NCBI RefSeq assembly: GCF_003314975.1
Contig: NZ_QNRF01000001.1
Span: 248,001 to 312,000, forward strand
Origin: Marinomonas aquiplantarum
GTDB taxonomy: Bacteria; Pseudomonadota; Gammaproteobacteria; Pseudomonadales; Marinomonadaceae
Direction: 5' to 3'
Length of the DNA: 64,000 nucleotides
The first letter of the stretch is position 1. Each line of letters begins with the position of its first letter. A program made the position numbers and the translations under genes. Shown here one piece after another: positions 16,535 through 25,137 of the stretch. The notes below the pieces were generated by a model. That model was given only the letters and a program-made list of their open reading frames with translations, was not told where the DNA came from and did not search any database.

Positions 16535-19500
16535 TTCCCCAAGTGCAAATCTTGTAATCTTCTGACTTTGGTTTCGCCGGTTAGGCCAATAGCCAAACTC
16601 GTCGCCTCAGCGCCAGCCAATGTTGTAGTGTAACAAACCTTGCGCTGTAATGCTGTACGACGAATCAAAGAAGAGTCTGTGATCGCTTGAGTTCCAGAAG
16701 TCGTGTTAATAATGTAATCGATTTCGCCGTTTTTCATCATATCAACGATATGTGGACGACCTTCATTTACCTTATTTACTTTGCGAACTTCAACACCGTG
16801 TTCGGTCAAGTATTTGGCTGTGCCTTCTGTTCCCACAAGATCAAAGCCTTGTTCAGCCAGACGCTGAGCAACTGCAACCGCACCTTCTTTATCCATGTCG
16901 CGAACACTGATAAAAGCACAACCAGATGTTGGCAATTCTGTACCACCACCCAATACCGCTTTACCAAAGGCTTCAGCAAACGTATCGCCGACACCCATGA
17001 CTTCACCAGTCGATTTCATTTCAGGCCCAAGAATTGGATCAACACCTTGGAACTTGTTGAATGGGAAAACGGCTTCTTTAACACTGTAATAAGAAGGAAT
17101 AATTTCTTCAGTGAAACCTAACTCTACAAGGGTTTTACCTGCCATCACTAAGGCAGCGACTTGCGCCAAAGAGCGACCAATGCACTTAGACACGAATGGC
17201 ACAGTACGTGATGCACGAGGGTTAACCTCGATGACATAAATCTCACCATCTTGAACCGCTAGCTGAGTGTTCATCAAACCGATTACACCCAATTCCAGCG
17301 CCATGCTCTTAATCATGTCACGGATTTGATCTTGAACGTCAGCTGGCAACGAGTAAGGAGGTAAAGAACACGCTGAGTCACCAGAGTGAACCCCTGCTTG
17401 CTCAATGTGCTGCATGATACCGCCAATCACCACTTGCTCACCGTCAGACACACAGTCGATATCAATCTCGATAGCGGCATTTAGGAAGTGATCAAGCAAT
17501 ACTGGGCTGTCATTAGACACTTTAACGGCCGTTGTCATATAACGAGTCAGTTCTTTCTCGTTGTAGACGATTTCCATTGCGCGTCCACCCAAAACATAAG
17601 ATGGACGAACCACTAACGGATAACCAATTTCAGCCGCTTTTACAATCGCTTGCTCAGTTGAACGTACGGTAGCGTTTTTCGGTTGCTTGTAACCAAGACG
17701 CTGAATCATGCTTTGGAAACGCTCACGGTCTTCGGCACGGTCAATGGCTTCTGGGGTGGTACCAATGATAGGCACACCTTCATTTTGTAGCGCACGAGCA
17801 ATCTTCAATGGCGTTTGACCACCGAACTGTACGATCACGCCTTTTGGCTTCTCAGTACGTACGATTTCCAATACGTCTTCCAAGGTAACTGGCTCGAAGT
17901 ACAAACGATCAGAGGTATCGTAATCTGTTGATACGGTTTCTGGGTTACAGTTCACCATAATGGTTTCGTAACCATCTTCACGCAAACCAAGGGCTGCGTG
18001 TACACAGCAGTAATCAAACTCGATACCTTGACCGATACGGTTTGGACCACCACCTAGAATGATCACCTTGTCTTTATCACTTGGCGCTGCTTCACATTCA
18101 TCTTCGTAAGAAGAGTACATGTAAGCCGTGTTCGTCGCGAACTCTGCTGCACAAGTATCAACACGCTTGTAAACCGGATGCACGTCCAACAAATAACGAC
18201 GCTCACGCAAGGATTTTTCGGTCACTTGTAGCAAATCCGCAAGACGCGCATCCGAGAAGCCTTTACGCTTCAAGCGACGCATCACATCAAACGTCATGTC
18301 CGCCAAGCCTTTATCAGACAAAGCCATTTCTTCTTTGATCAGGTCTTCGATCTGCACCAAGAACCATGGATCCACGCCAGTTACCGCATACAATTCGTCA
18401 ACCGTCATGCCAGCACGGAAACCGTCGCCAATGTACCAGATACGGTCCGCACCAGGAGATTGCAGCTCATGAGACAATTTCTCTTTGCTGTTCTCTTCAG
18501 CCATGTCTAACTGAGGATTGAAGCCATCAGAGCCAGTCTCTAAGCCACGTAGGGCTTTTTGCAAAGACTCTTGGAAGCTACGACCAATCGCCATGACTTC
18601 ACCCACAGATTTCATCTGTGTGGTCAAACGGTCATTCGCCGTTGGGAACTTTTCAAAAGTGAAACGTGGGATCTTAGTGACCACGTAGTCAATGGCAGGC
18701 TCAAAGCTCGCTGGCGTTTGACCGCCAGTGATGTCGTTCTGCAACTCATCTAGAGTGTAACCAATGGCCAATTTAGCGGCGATTTTCGCAATCGGGAAAC
18801 CGGTTGCTTTTGATGCCAAAGCAGAAGAACGCGATACACGAGGGTTCATCTCGATGACCACAAGGCGACCTGTTTTTGGATCCATACCAAACTGTACGTT
18901 CGAACCACCGGTTTCAACACCGATTTCACGCAATACGGCCAAAGAGGCGTTACGCATGATTTGGTATTCTTTGTCTGTCAGCGTTTGTGCGGGTGCCACT
19001 GTGATGGAGTCACCTGTGTGAACGCCCATGGCATCGAAGTTTTCAATGGCACAGACAATAATACAATTGTCTTTTTTGTCTCGTACCACTTCCATTTCGT
19101 ATTCTTTCCAACCGATCAAAGACTCATCGATTAGCAACTCGTTGGTTGGCGACAAATCCAAACCACGCGTACAAATTTCTTCAAATTCTTCCATGTTGTA
19201 AGCGATACCACCACCGGTACCACCCATGGTGAAAGAAGGACGAATAATACAAGGGAAGCCTACTTCACTTTGTACTTTTAACGCTTCTTCCATGTTGTGA
19301 GCGATACCAGCACGTGGACACTCTAGTCCGATCGACTTCATCGCTTGGTCAAAACGATTACGGTCTTCTGCTTTGTCGATCGCATCAGCCGTCGCACCAA
19401 TCATTTCAACATTGTATTTTTCTAAAACACCATGACGCTCTAAATCCAGCGCACAGTTCAATGCCGTTTGCCCACCCATAGTAGGCAATACTGCGTCTGG

Positions 19501-19746
19501 ACGCTCTTTCTCGATGATCTTCTCAACGGTTTTCCACTCAATCGGTTCGATGTAAGTGGCATCCGCCATAACAGGGTCCGTCATGATGGTGGCTGGGTTA
19601 GAGTTCACCAGAATAACGCGGAAACCTTCTTCACGCAGGGCTTTACAAGCTTGTGCGCCTGAGTAGTCAAACTCACAGGCTTGACCGATTACAATTGGGC
19701 CGGCACCTAAAATTAAGACGCTTTTTATGTCAGTACGTTTTGGCAT
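16531..19746 (-). CDS. carB: Carbamoyl-phosphate synthase large subunit
   Basis: CarB makes carbamoyl phosphate from ammonia delivered by CarA, bicarbonate and two ATP, feeding arginine and pyrimidine synthesis. The 1071-residue length is normal. Two homologous ATP-grasp halves are visible: the first starts [22 protein letters not shown], the second near residue 557 with [23 protein letters not shown]-terminal MGS-like allosteric domain (from about 935) follows, containing the segment that binds UMP/ornithine effectors in E. coli. It lies 20 bases after carA. Confidence 0.98.
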   Translation of the reverse strand: MPKRTDIKSVLILGAGPIVIGQACEFDYSGAQACKALREEGFRVILVNSNPATIMTDPVMADATYIEPIEWKTVEKIIEKERPDAVLPTMGGQTALNCALDLERHGVLEKYNVEMIGATADAIDKAEDRNRFDQAMKSIGLECPRAGIAHNMEEALKVQSEVGFPCIIRPSFTMGGTGGGIAYNMEEFEEICTRGLDLSPTNELLIDESLIGWKEYEMEVVRDKKDNCIIVCAIENFDAMGVHTGDSITVAPAQTLTDKEYQIMRNASLAVLREIGVETGGSNVQFGMDPKTGRLVVIEMNPRVSRSSALASKATGFPIAKIAAKLAIGYTLDELQNDITGGQTPASFEPAIDYVVTKIPRFTFEKFPTANDRLTTQMKSVGEVMAIGRSFQESLQKALRGLETGSDGFNPQLDMAEENSKEKLSHELQSPGADRIWYIGDGFRAGMTVDELYAVTGVDPWFLVQIEDLIKEEMALSDKGLADMTFDVMRRLKRKGFSDARLADLLQVTEKSLRERRYLLDVHPVYKRVDTCAAEFATNTAYMYSSYEDECEAAPSDKDKVIILGGGPNRIGQGIEFDYCCVHAALGLREDGYETIMVNCNPETVSTDYDTSDRLYFEPVTLEDVLEIVRTEKPKGVIVQFGGQTPLKIARALQNEGVPIIGTTPEAIDRAEDRERFQSMIQRLGYKQPKNATVRSTEQAIVKAAEIGYPLVVRPSYVLGGRAMEIVYNEKELTRYMTTAVKVSNDSPVLLDHFLNAAIEIDIDCVSDGEQVVIGGIMQHIEQAGVHSGDSACSLPPYSLPADVQDQIRDMIKSMALELGVIGLMNTQLAVQDGEIYVIEVNPRASRTVPFVSKCIGRSLAQVAALVMAGKTLVELGFTEEIIPSYYSVKEAVFPFNKFQGVDPILGPEMKSTGEVMGVGDTFAEAFGKAVLGGGTELPTSGCAFISVRDMDKEGAVAVAQRLAEQGFDLVGTEGTAKYLTEHGVEVRKVNKVNEGRPHIVDMMKNGEIDYIINTTSGTQAITDSSLIRRTALQRKVCYTTTLAGAEATSLAIGLTGETKVRRLQDLHLGK

Positions 19747-19766
19747 AATCTTTCGTTCCGCTCCTT

Positions 19767-20897
19767 TTAGGCTTTTGAGGCTTTGATGTTGTCAATAAAT
19801 TGGTCGAACAAAGGCGCAACGTCATGTGGCCCTGGGCTCGCTTCTGGGTGACCTTGGAAGCTGAACGCTTTCTTATCTGTTCGACTAATTCCCTGCAAAG
19901 AGCCATCAAACAGAGACTTGTGAGTCATCTCCAAGTTGGCTGGCAAGCTGTCTTCATCCACTGCAAAACCATGGTTTTGGCTAGTGATCATCACAGTGCC
20001 TTGTTTAATGTCTTGAACTGGGTGGTTGGCACCGTGGTGACCAAACTTCATTTTCTTGGTCTTAGCACCGCTGGCCAGCGCCAACAATTGGTGACCAAGA
20101 CAGATACCGAATACAGGCACATCGGTTTCTAAAATCTCTTTAATTGCGGTGATCGCGTAATCACATGGCTCTGGGTCACCAGGGCCGTTTGATAGGAAAA
20201 CGCCATCTGGGTTCAAAGCCAACACATCACTGGCTGGGGTTTTCGCTGGTACAACCGTTAAGCGGCAACCACGCTCAACTAGCATACGAAGAATGTTTCG
20301 TTTTACACCGAAGTCATAGGCAACAACATGAAATTCGGAGCTTTCTGGTGTGGTATGACCCTTCACAAGATCCCAAGTAGACTCAGTCCACTGGTAAGCT
20401 TCTTGTACTGTCACCTCTTTTGCTAAATCCATCCCCTTTAGACCAGGGAAAGCACGTGCCGCTGCAATGGCTTCTTCTTCGTTGATGTTATCACCGGCCA
20501 TGATACAGCCAGCTTGTGCACCTTTTTCGCGAAGAATACGTGTTAATTTACGCGTATCGATATCCGCGATACCCACCACACCTTTGCGAGTCAGGTAGTC
20601 AGACAAAGTCTCTTCTTTACGCCAGCTGCTGGCTAATAAAGGTAAATCACGAATAATTAAACCCGAACACCACACTTGGTTAGACTCTTCATCTTCAGAG
20701 TTAACACCAGTATTACCAATGTGAGGATAGGTCAAAGTGACCATTTGTCGAGCGTAGGAAGGATCAGTAAGAATTTCTTGATAACCAGTCATTGAGGTGT
20801 TGAATACCACCTCTGCGGTTGAGGAGCCATCCGCTCCGATCGACACGCCCTTAAAAATTGTGCCGTCTTCCAGAGCTAGAATCGCTGATGTTGCCAA
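19767..20897 (-). CDS. carA: Carbamoyl-phosphate synthase small (glutaminase) subunit
   Basis: CarA is the class I glutamine amidotransferase subunit. The nucleophile motif [14 protein letters not shown] and the catalytic histidine/glutamate region [12 protein letters not shown] are present. The chosen start is TTG at 20897, giving 376 residues that begin with the family-typical (M)[20 protein letters not shown] lies 5 bases upstream, whereas the frame's farther ATG at 20957 lies inside the loop and arm of a terminator-like hairpin. The leader carries that hairpin (20932-20966) and an ArgR-like palindrome further up, suggesting control by attenuation and arginine. Confidence 0.95.
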   Translation of the reverse strand: MATSAILALEDGTIFKGVSIGADGSSTAEVVFNTSMTGYQEILTDPSYARQMVTLTYPHIGNTGVNSEDEESNQVWCSGLIIRDLPLLASSWRKEETLSDYLTRKGVVGIADIDTRKLTRILREKGAQAGCIMAGDNINEEEAIAAARAFPGLKGMDLAKEVTVQEAYQWTESTWDLVKGHTTPESSEFHVVAYDFGVKRNILRMLVERGCRLTVVPAKTPASDVLALNPDGVFLSNGPGDPEPCDYAITAIKEILETDVPVFGICLGHQLLALASGAKTKKMKFGHHGANHPVQDIKQGTVMITSQNHGFAVDEDSLPANLEMTHKSLFDGSLQGISRTDKKAFSFQGHPEASPGPHDVAPLFDQFIDNIKASKA

Positions 20898-20930
20898 AGG
20901 AACCTCCCGTTTAGAGCCTATCAGGTTGCA

Positions 20931-20966
20931 AAAAAGCGAGACGAACCGGCGGCCCATCTCGCTTTT
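20931..20966 (-). terminator. Attenuator-like intrinsic terminator in the carA leader
   Basis: On the minus strand a perfect 10-bp stem (AAAAGCGAGA with TCTCGCTTTT) encloses a 15-base loop and runs into six T, ending 34 bases before the carA TTG. This is a complete intrinsic terminator between promoter and gene. A smaller hairpin (ATCCATC 20990-20996 with GATGGAT 21008-21014) precedes it. It could also simply end the upstream yajL transcript, which lies 180 bases away. Confidence 0.7.
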
Positions 20967-21132
20967 AAGAAATTGCGTTTTTGCCGTCTATCCATCGTCA
21001 GAATGTAGATGGATCTCGCGTTCAAAAAATCTGCCTAATTTTACTCTGAACTGGCCTAACCGTCCACCTAAGAATGGGGCTGAAATGGTCAAAAACAGCC
21101 TATTTTCACGCTTTTTAACTAACTCTTTGGTC

Positions 21133-21148
21133 AAGAATAAATATTCTT
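21133..21148. promoter_or_regulatory. ArgR-like palindrome upstream of carA
   Basis: AAGAATAAATATTCTT is a palindrome with the GAAT-W4-ATTC core of the ARG box (consensus WNTGAATWWWWATTCANW), differing at the outer T/A pair. It lies about 240 bases before carA at the end of yajL. carA regulation by ArgR is established in enteric bacteria and pseudomonads. A single AT-rich site of this sort can arise by chance. Confidence 0.35.
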
Positions 21149-21699
21149 TAACACAACAGACCGTCAGCGACTTTTTGCGCCTCTTCATAGCCTGTCAAAT
21201 TTGCTAACAAGGTCAATGCAAACACCATGGAAACCGCCGGACCTTTCGCCGTTAGAATATTGCCGTCCATCACCACTGGTTCGTCCGCCAAATATTCCGC
21301 TCCGGTTAAACCCGATTCAAAACCTGGGTAACAAGTCGCTTGTTTGTCTACCACAAAGCCATGTGTGCCAAAAACAACAGCTGGCGATGCGCAAATCGCC
21401 GCTAATAACGCATCTTGAATATCGTGCTTTTCCAATAAATCCACCAACAACTTACAATCACGAAGGTGCTCTGCACCTGGCATGCCACCGGGCAACGCAA
21501 TGGCATCGAACATTTTGTCAGTGTGCTCGCTCAACAGAGAGTCCGCAGTCAACTGACAACCATTAGCCAAGGTCACATCCGTTGTTTCGTGGACACTGGC
21601 AACCGTTACCTCTACACCACCACGTCTCAGCACATCAATAATAGTAATAGCTTCAATGTCTTCACTGCCATTGGCGATTGGTACCAATACTTGGGTCAT
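21148..21699 (-). CDS. yajL: DJ-1/PfpI family protein, YajL-like
   Basis: A 183-residue member of the DJ-1 superfamily, cytoplasmic proteins linked to oxidative-stress protection and glyoxal-adduct repair. The nucleophile elbow AAICASPAVVF holds the reactive cysteine. The early glutamate in GSEDIEAITIIDVLRRGG is the residue that tunes it. Start MTQVLVPIANG at 21699 is preceded by GAGGATG at good spacing; the frame extends 6 codons further to a TTG. It lies 4 bases after rimI on the same strand. Confidence 0.88.
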   Translation of the reverse strand: MTQVLVPIANGSEDIEAITIIDVLRRGGVEVTVASVHETTDVTLANGCQLTADSLLSEHTDKMFDAIALPGGMPGAEHLRDCKLLVDLLEKHDIQDALLAAICASPAVVFGTHGFVVDKQATCYPGFESGLTGAEYLADEPVVMDGNILTAKGPAVSMVFALTLLANLTGYEEAQKVADGLLC

Positions 21700-21703
21700 T
21701 TTT

Positions 21704-22174
21704 TCATCCTCTTCCAACAGGGGTAACTAATGTATACAAGCAAGCCGCTTCACGACCCGTCTCTGTTTGATAATATTGTTTACGACGCCCAACCAATTCA
21801 AAACCCAGCGCCTCATACAAATGAATTGCCGCCAAATTTGATTCCCGAACCTCTAATAAAAATTCCGCAACGCCTTGTTGGTTCAAACTGTCTAACCAAT
21901 GACGCACCAGTTGCTTTGCGATCCCTAGTCGACGCACACTTGAATCCACCAAGATCAGCTCCAGTTCAGATTGATCCACACTTCTGGAGGCCGTCAGCCA
22001 AGCAAGCAGGTTACTGGGATTTTGTGCTTCGCACATCACCCAGTTTAGTCTGACTTCCAAAGCATCAGCCACTAAAGTGCGGCCCCAAGGATGAGGGTTT
22101 GAATGTTTGTCCAAGCGTTCGAGACCTAACACATCAGATTCAACAGCTGGACGAATCACGTAGGTAGAATTCAT
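21704..22174 (-). CDS. rimI: Ribosomal-protein S18-alanine N-acetyltransferase (RimI-like GNAT)
   Basis: A GNAT acetyltransferase of about 156 residues. The acetyl-CoA loop is VDSSVRRLGIAKQLV, which resembles the Q/RxxGxG/A motif, and the C-terminal LLEVRESNLAAIHLYEALGFE is the typical RimI segment. RimI acetylates the N-terminal alanine of ribosomal protein S18. The start is uncertain between ATG 22174 (MNSTYVIRP, used here) and 22189. It follows the holD-like gene, as rimI does in E. coli. Confidence 0.85.
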   Translation of the reverse strand: MNSTYVIRPAVESDVLGLERLDKHSNPHPWGRTLVADALEVRLNWVMCEAQNPSNLLAWLTASRSVDQSELELILVDSSVRRLGIAKQLVRHWLDSLNQQGVAEFLLEVRESNLAAIHLYEALGFELVGRRKQYYQTETGREAACLYTLVTPVGRG

Positions 22175-22198
22175 AGATAGACGCCACATTTCATTGTA

Positions 22199-23047
22199 TT
22201 AATGGGACGAAAAGAAACTCGTTTGCATGCTATTCCAAGCTTCCTTTCGCAACTCAGGAATTCGGTGTAACTCTGATAAACTCACAATCCTTGCCGTAGG
22301 ATAGAATTTCAAAGGACTGCTGCTAGGTAAATCGTCCATTAACTGGGCAATTTTACTGCCCGCTAACACCAGCTTAGCCTCAGGCAAAAAGCCTTGAGTC
22401 CAACGTTGGACTGAGGATTCCAACGCGCCGATTAACCAATCGGTACGATTTAAAAAGTGTGGATTTTTTAATGTTCCAGGCCAAGCAAATGCATAGCGCT
22501 GCCAATTTTCAACAGGGTCTTTCAATAAGGCTTGCGCCATTTTCAACGCCAGCTGATCAATTTCTTCCTGTTGCGAGAATACCGCAGGCACATCACTCAA
22601 AATTAACAACTTATTCGACAAGGCATAGGCCCTAAGCTCAATTGACGACACCTGACTCAAATGAACGTCCGTCGCCACCTCAATGTCGACAGCCAATTCT
22701 TCAATCGGCTGCAAGTCTTCCACAATGATTTCGGGCGCGGCATTTAACTGCTCACGCAAATTGGAAACCGACTGCTGCTTCTCTTGTGGGTCTAACATCA
22801 CAGGAGGTTGAGCCGCTTTGGCCGAGAAACCAGACACCCTGTCATGGTCAGAAACAGCTGACAGCGTTTCTTCTGATGGGGCAGAATCCGTCAACACATT
22901 GCCTTGAGCTTGCCAAGGTTGCGCAGGGAGATAAACTTGCCCTACAACCTCTTCCACACCATTCAGCCAAGTCACCACCCCCATTTGTGCAAGGCACTGG
23001 GTTTGGAAAGCATGCTGTGACGATAATTCGCGTAAGCGATTACTCAT
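22199..23047 (-). CDS. Hypothetical protein, possibly DNA polymerase III psi subunit (HolD-like)
   Basis: A 282-residue protein I do not firmly recognise. The first 130 residues are low in structure and rich in Gln, Glu and Pro. The rest (about 140-275) looks like a small globular alpha/beta domain (LLILSDVP, WLIGALES, AKLVLAG, ARIVSLSELHRIPELRKEAW). The position directly before rimI is that of holD in E. coli, and the C-terminal leucine-rich pattern followed by KxxAW resembles HolD-like proteins of pseudomonads. The assignment rests on context more than on motifs. No membrane segment or signal peptide. Confidence 0.5.
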   Translation of the reverse strand: MSNRLRELSSQHAFQTQCLAQMGVVTWLNGVEEVVGQVYLPAQPWQAQGNVLTDSAPSEETLSAVSDHDRVSGFSAKAAQPPVMLDPQEKQQSVSNLREQLNAAPEIIVEDLQPIEELAVDIEVATDVHLSQVSSIELRAYALSNKLLILSDVPAVFSQQEEIDQLALKMAQALLKDPVENWQRYAFAWPGTLKNPHFLNRTDWLIGALESSVQRWTQGFLPEAKLVLAGSKIAQLMDDLPSSSPLKFYPTARIVSLSELHRIPELRKEAWNSMQTSFFSSH

Positions 23048-23173
23048 ATTAGTAATGACTCATCAGTGAAGGTGGTAAATTAGGGCTATTTCGAATAACC
23101 AGAATATACGCGTTTCCTTGCTTAGATGCTACCGAACAGGCGGTTCCGCATAGTGTCCAATGGCACAAATGTG

Positions 23174-23179
23174 TATAAT
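23174..23179 (+). promoter_or_regulatory. Candidate extended -10 promoter of the ABC transporter genes
   Basis: TGTGTATAAT at 23170-23179 carries a perfect -10 with an extended TGTG, 60 bases before the substrate-binding protein start. The same string precedes the cbrB-like gene. No convincing -35 hexamer is seen. Confidence 0.4.
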
Positions 23180-23238
23180 CGTAAACGAATATCAAGTCGA
23201 TAACACCCTTTCAACCGTTTCTCTAAAAGGTAATCATC

Positions 23239-24027
23239 ATGCATTCTTTGCTGTCCCGTTTGGCTTTAATAACGAGCTTATTTATTGCCAGTGCAAGCCA
23301 GGCTGCTGCGCTACCCGATCTTCAAGGTCGCACTATTCTGGCCGTTACCGAAAATGCCTACACGCCATTGAACTTTATTGATCCAGAAACGGGCAAAGGC
23401 ATTGGTTGGGAATACGATGCCATGAACGAAATAGGTAAACGCTTGAATGCGAATATTGAATGGCAATTAAGCAGCTGGGACGCCATGATCCAAGCGGTTA
23501 AACAAGGTCTATATGATATCGGTATGGATGGCATTACTATTAATCCTGAACGAGCTCAGCAAATTGATTTCTCCATTCCTTACATGACCTCACAACAATT
23601 CATGTTAGTCAGAGCGGACGAAGACCGATTTACTGACGCCGAAAGTTTTGCCGCTAATGATGACTTACACTTTGGGGCTCAAGCTGGCACCACAAACTTT
23701 TATGTGGCTGTATACGATGTGTTAGATGGCAATGAAGACAACCCTCGCATTACCTTGTTAGAAACCTTTGGCGCTTCTGTACAGGCGTTGAAATCCGGTG
23801 ACGTTGACAGTGTCCTAATGGATGCCACATCGGCACGCGGATACATAGGCGCTAACCCAGGCGCGTTTAAAATTGTCGGCGGCCCACTCGGCACAGAAGA
23901 TTTTGGCTTTATCTTCACTCCAGGTTCTGATTTGGTAGAACCTGTAAATGCAGCGTTACGAAGTATGAAGACGGATGGCACATTAGATGCATTAAACAAG
24001 AAGTGGTTTTTCGACTATAACCAATAA
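23239..24027 (+). CDS. Amino-acid ABC transporter substrate-binding protein
   Basis: A 262-residue periplasmic solute receptor of family 3 (polar amino acids). A signal peptide of about 22 residues ends in ASASQA. The domain begins with [19 protein letters not shown] and includes the family signature [16 protein letters not shown] and [21 protein letters not shown]. The ligand is probably a polar or basic amino acid, but it cannot be specified. The matching permease is 114 bases downstream; no ATPase gene is present in this cluster. Confidence 0.88.
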   Translation: MHSLLSRLALITSLFIASASQAAALPDLQGRTILAVTENAYTPLNFIDPETGKGIGWEYDAMNEIGKRLNANIEWQLSSWDAMIQAVKQGLYDIGMDGITINPERAQQIDFSIPYMTSQQFMLVRADEDRFTDAESFAANDDLHFGAQAGTTNFYVAVYDVLDGNEDNPRITLLETFGASVQALKSGDVDSVLMDATSARGYIGANPGAFKIVGGPLGTEDFGFIFTPGSDLVEPVNAALRSMKTDGTLDALNKKWFFDYNQ

Positions 24028-24078
24028 GCCATCTTTTATTGTTTAAGCGCCAATAATGACGCCGCAACATGGCCGACA

Positions 24079-24116
24079 CTTCAGTGATAAGCAACTAAAC
24101 ACCTTTATCACTGAAG
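24079..24116. other. Intercistronic hairpin between receptor and permease genes
   Basis: A perfect 12-bp stem CTTCAGTGATAA (24079-24090) / TTATCACTGAAG (24105-24116) with a 14-base loop and only a weak T-run after it. Such structures between receptor and permease genes usually stabilise the receptor mRNA and lower downstream expression. Confidence 0.6.
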
Positions 24117-24141
24117 CATTCTTATCATCAACAATTGAAAT

Positions 24142-24951
24142 ATGATGCCCCTTAAAAAGACCTTAGATCGCACCCCTTGGTGGCTTGTTGCTACTATTAT
24201 CATAGGCATAGTCTTGCTCTGGAACATGGTAGCAAACCACAGCTATCAAAAGATCGCAGGCGCATTAAGTAACGGATTATTGACCACCATTGGCGTAACC
24301 TTAGTCGCTTTCCTATTAGCCAGCGCCATAGGCTTGATCATCGCCCTAGCCGGTTTTTCAAAATGGCGTATTTTACGAGAATTCGCTCGTTTTTATGTGG
24401 AAATTTTTCGTGGCATTCCTGTCTTGGTATTGCTGTTTTATATCGCCTTCGTTGGCGCAAGCGAAATGGTCCACCTATATAATTGGCTATTACAATGGCC
24501 CATTGAAGCTGGCTGGATGGAAAAGGCCAGAACTCGTGACTTCGATATGCTCTGGCGTGCTATTTTAGCCTTATCCATCAGTTACAGTGCGTTTATTGCG
24601 GAAGTCTTTCGCGCCGGTATTCAAGAGGTCAGCAAAGGCCAAATCGAAGCCGCACAATCCCTTGGTTTATCTAGCTGGTTGCGATTCCGCTTGATCATCT
24701 TGCCACAAGCCATGCGTAAGATTCTTCCTCCGCTAGGTAATGATTTTGTTGCCATGATTAAAGATTCTGCTTTGGTCTCTGTTCTCGGCGTACAAGACAT
24801 CACCCAGCTCGCTAAGGTCTACAGCTCTTCAACCTTTCAGTTCTTTGAAACCTACAACGTGGTGGCCTTCATGTACCTAACCCTAACGCTCAGTTTATCC
24901 TTATTAATTCGAGCTTTTGAGGCCCATTTACGGCGCAATGATCATCACTGA
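24142..24951 (+). CDS. Amino-acid ABC transporter permease (HisM/GlnP family)
   Basis: A 269-residue inner-membrane permease. Hydrophobic segments occur near residues 16-34, 47-72, 92-108, 135-152 and 232-255. The EAA loop is EAAQSLGLSSWLRFRLIILPQAMRKILPPLGNDF, the site that contacts the ATPase. FVEIFRGIPVLVLLFYI-like sequence is typical of the family. It pairs with the receptor gene upstream. The usual third gene, an ATP-binding subunit, is absent; the convergent dddD begins 186 bases later. The ATPase must come from another locus. Confidence 0.9.
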   Translation: MMPLKKTLDRTPWWLVATIIIGIVLLWNMVANHSYQKIAGALSNGLLTTIGVTLVAFLLASAIGLIIALAGFSKWRILREFARFYVEIFRGIPVLVLLFYIAFVGASEMVHLYNWLLQWPIEAGWMEKARTRDFDMLWRAILALSISYSAFIAEVFRAGIQEVSKGQIEAAQSLGLSSWLRFRLIILPQAMRKILPPLGNDFVAMIKDSALVSVLGVQDITQLAKVYSSSTFQFFETYNVVAFMYLTLTLSLSLLIRAFEAHLRRNDHH

Positions 24952-25073
24952 TCCGTGGAAAATCCAGATCAGCAGACGCGTCACCTTGTTTACGTCAATG
25001 CCTTCTTATCTTCTCAGCTCATAGAAAACAGAAAATAAGCCAGTGCAAGATAAGGGACATGTCGACAAAAAAT

Positions 25074-25101
25074 CAAAAAAAGCCAACTCATTGAGTTGGC
25101 T
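25074..25101 (-). terminator. Intrinsic terminator after dddD
   Basis: On the minus strand the stem AGCCAACTC / GAGTTGGCT with a 3-base loop (25081-25101) is followed by seven T. It lies 37 bases past the dddD stop. On the plus strand no T-run follows, so it mainly serves dddD. Confidence 0.85.
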
Positions 25102-25137
25102 AAGTTTGGCAATCTTCATCGAATTACCGGCTCGCCA

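Noticed and set aside
24955-24980. CTGATC/GATCAG hairpin after the ABC permease as a terminator
   Set aside because: Stem is short and bulged, and no T-run follows; the strong hairpin at 25074-25101 belongs to dddD.
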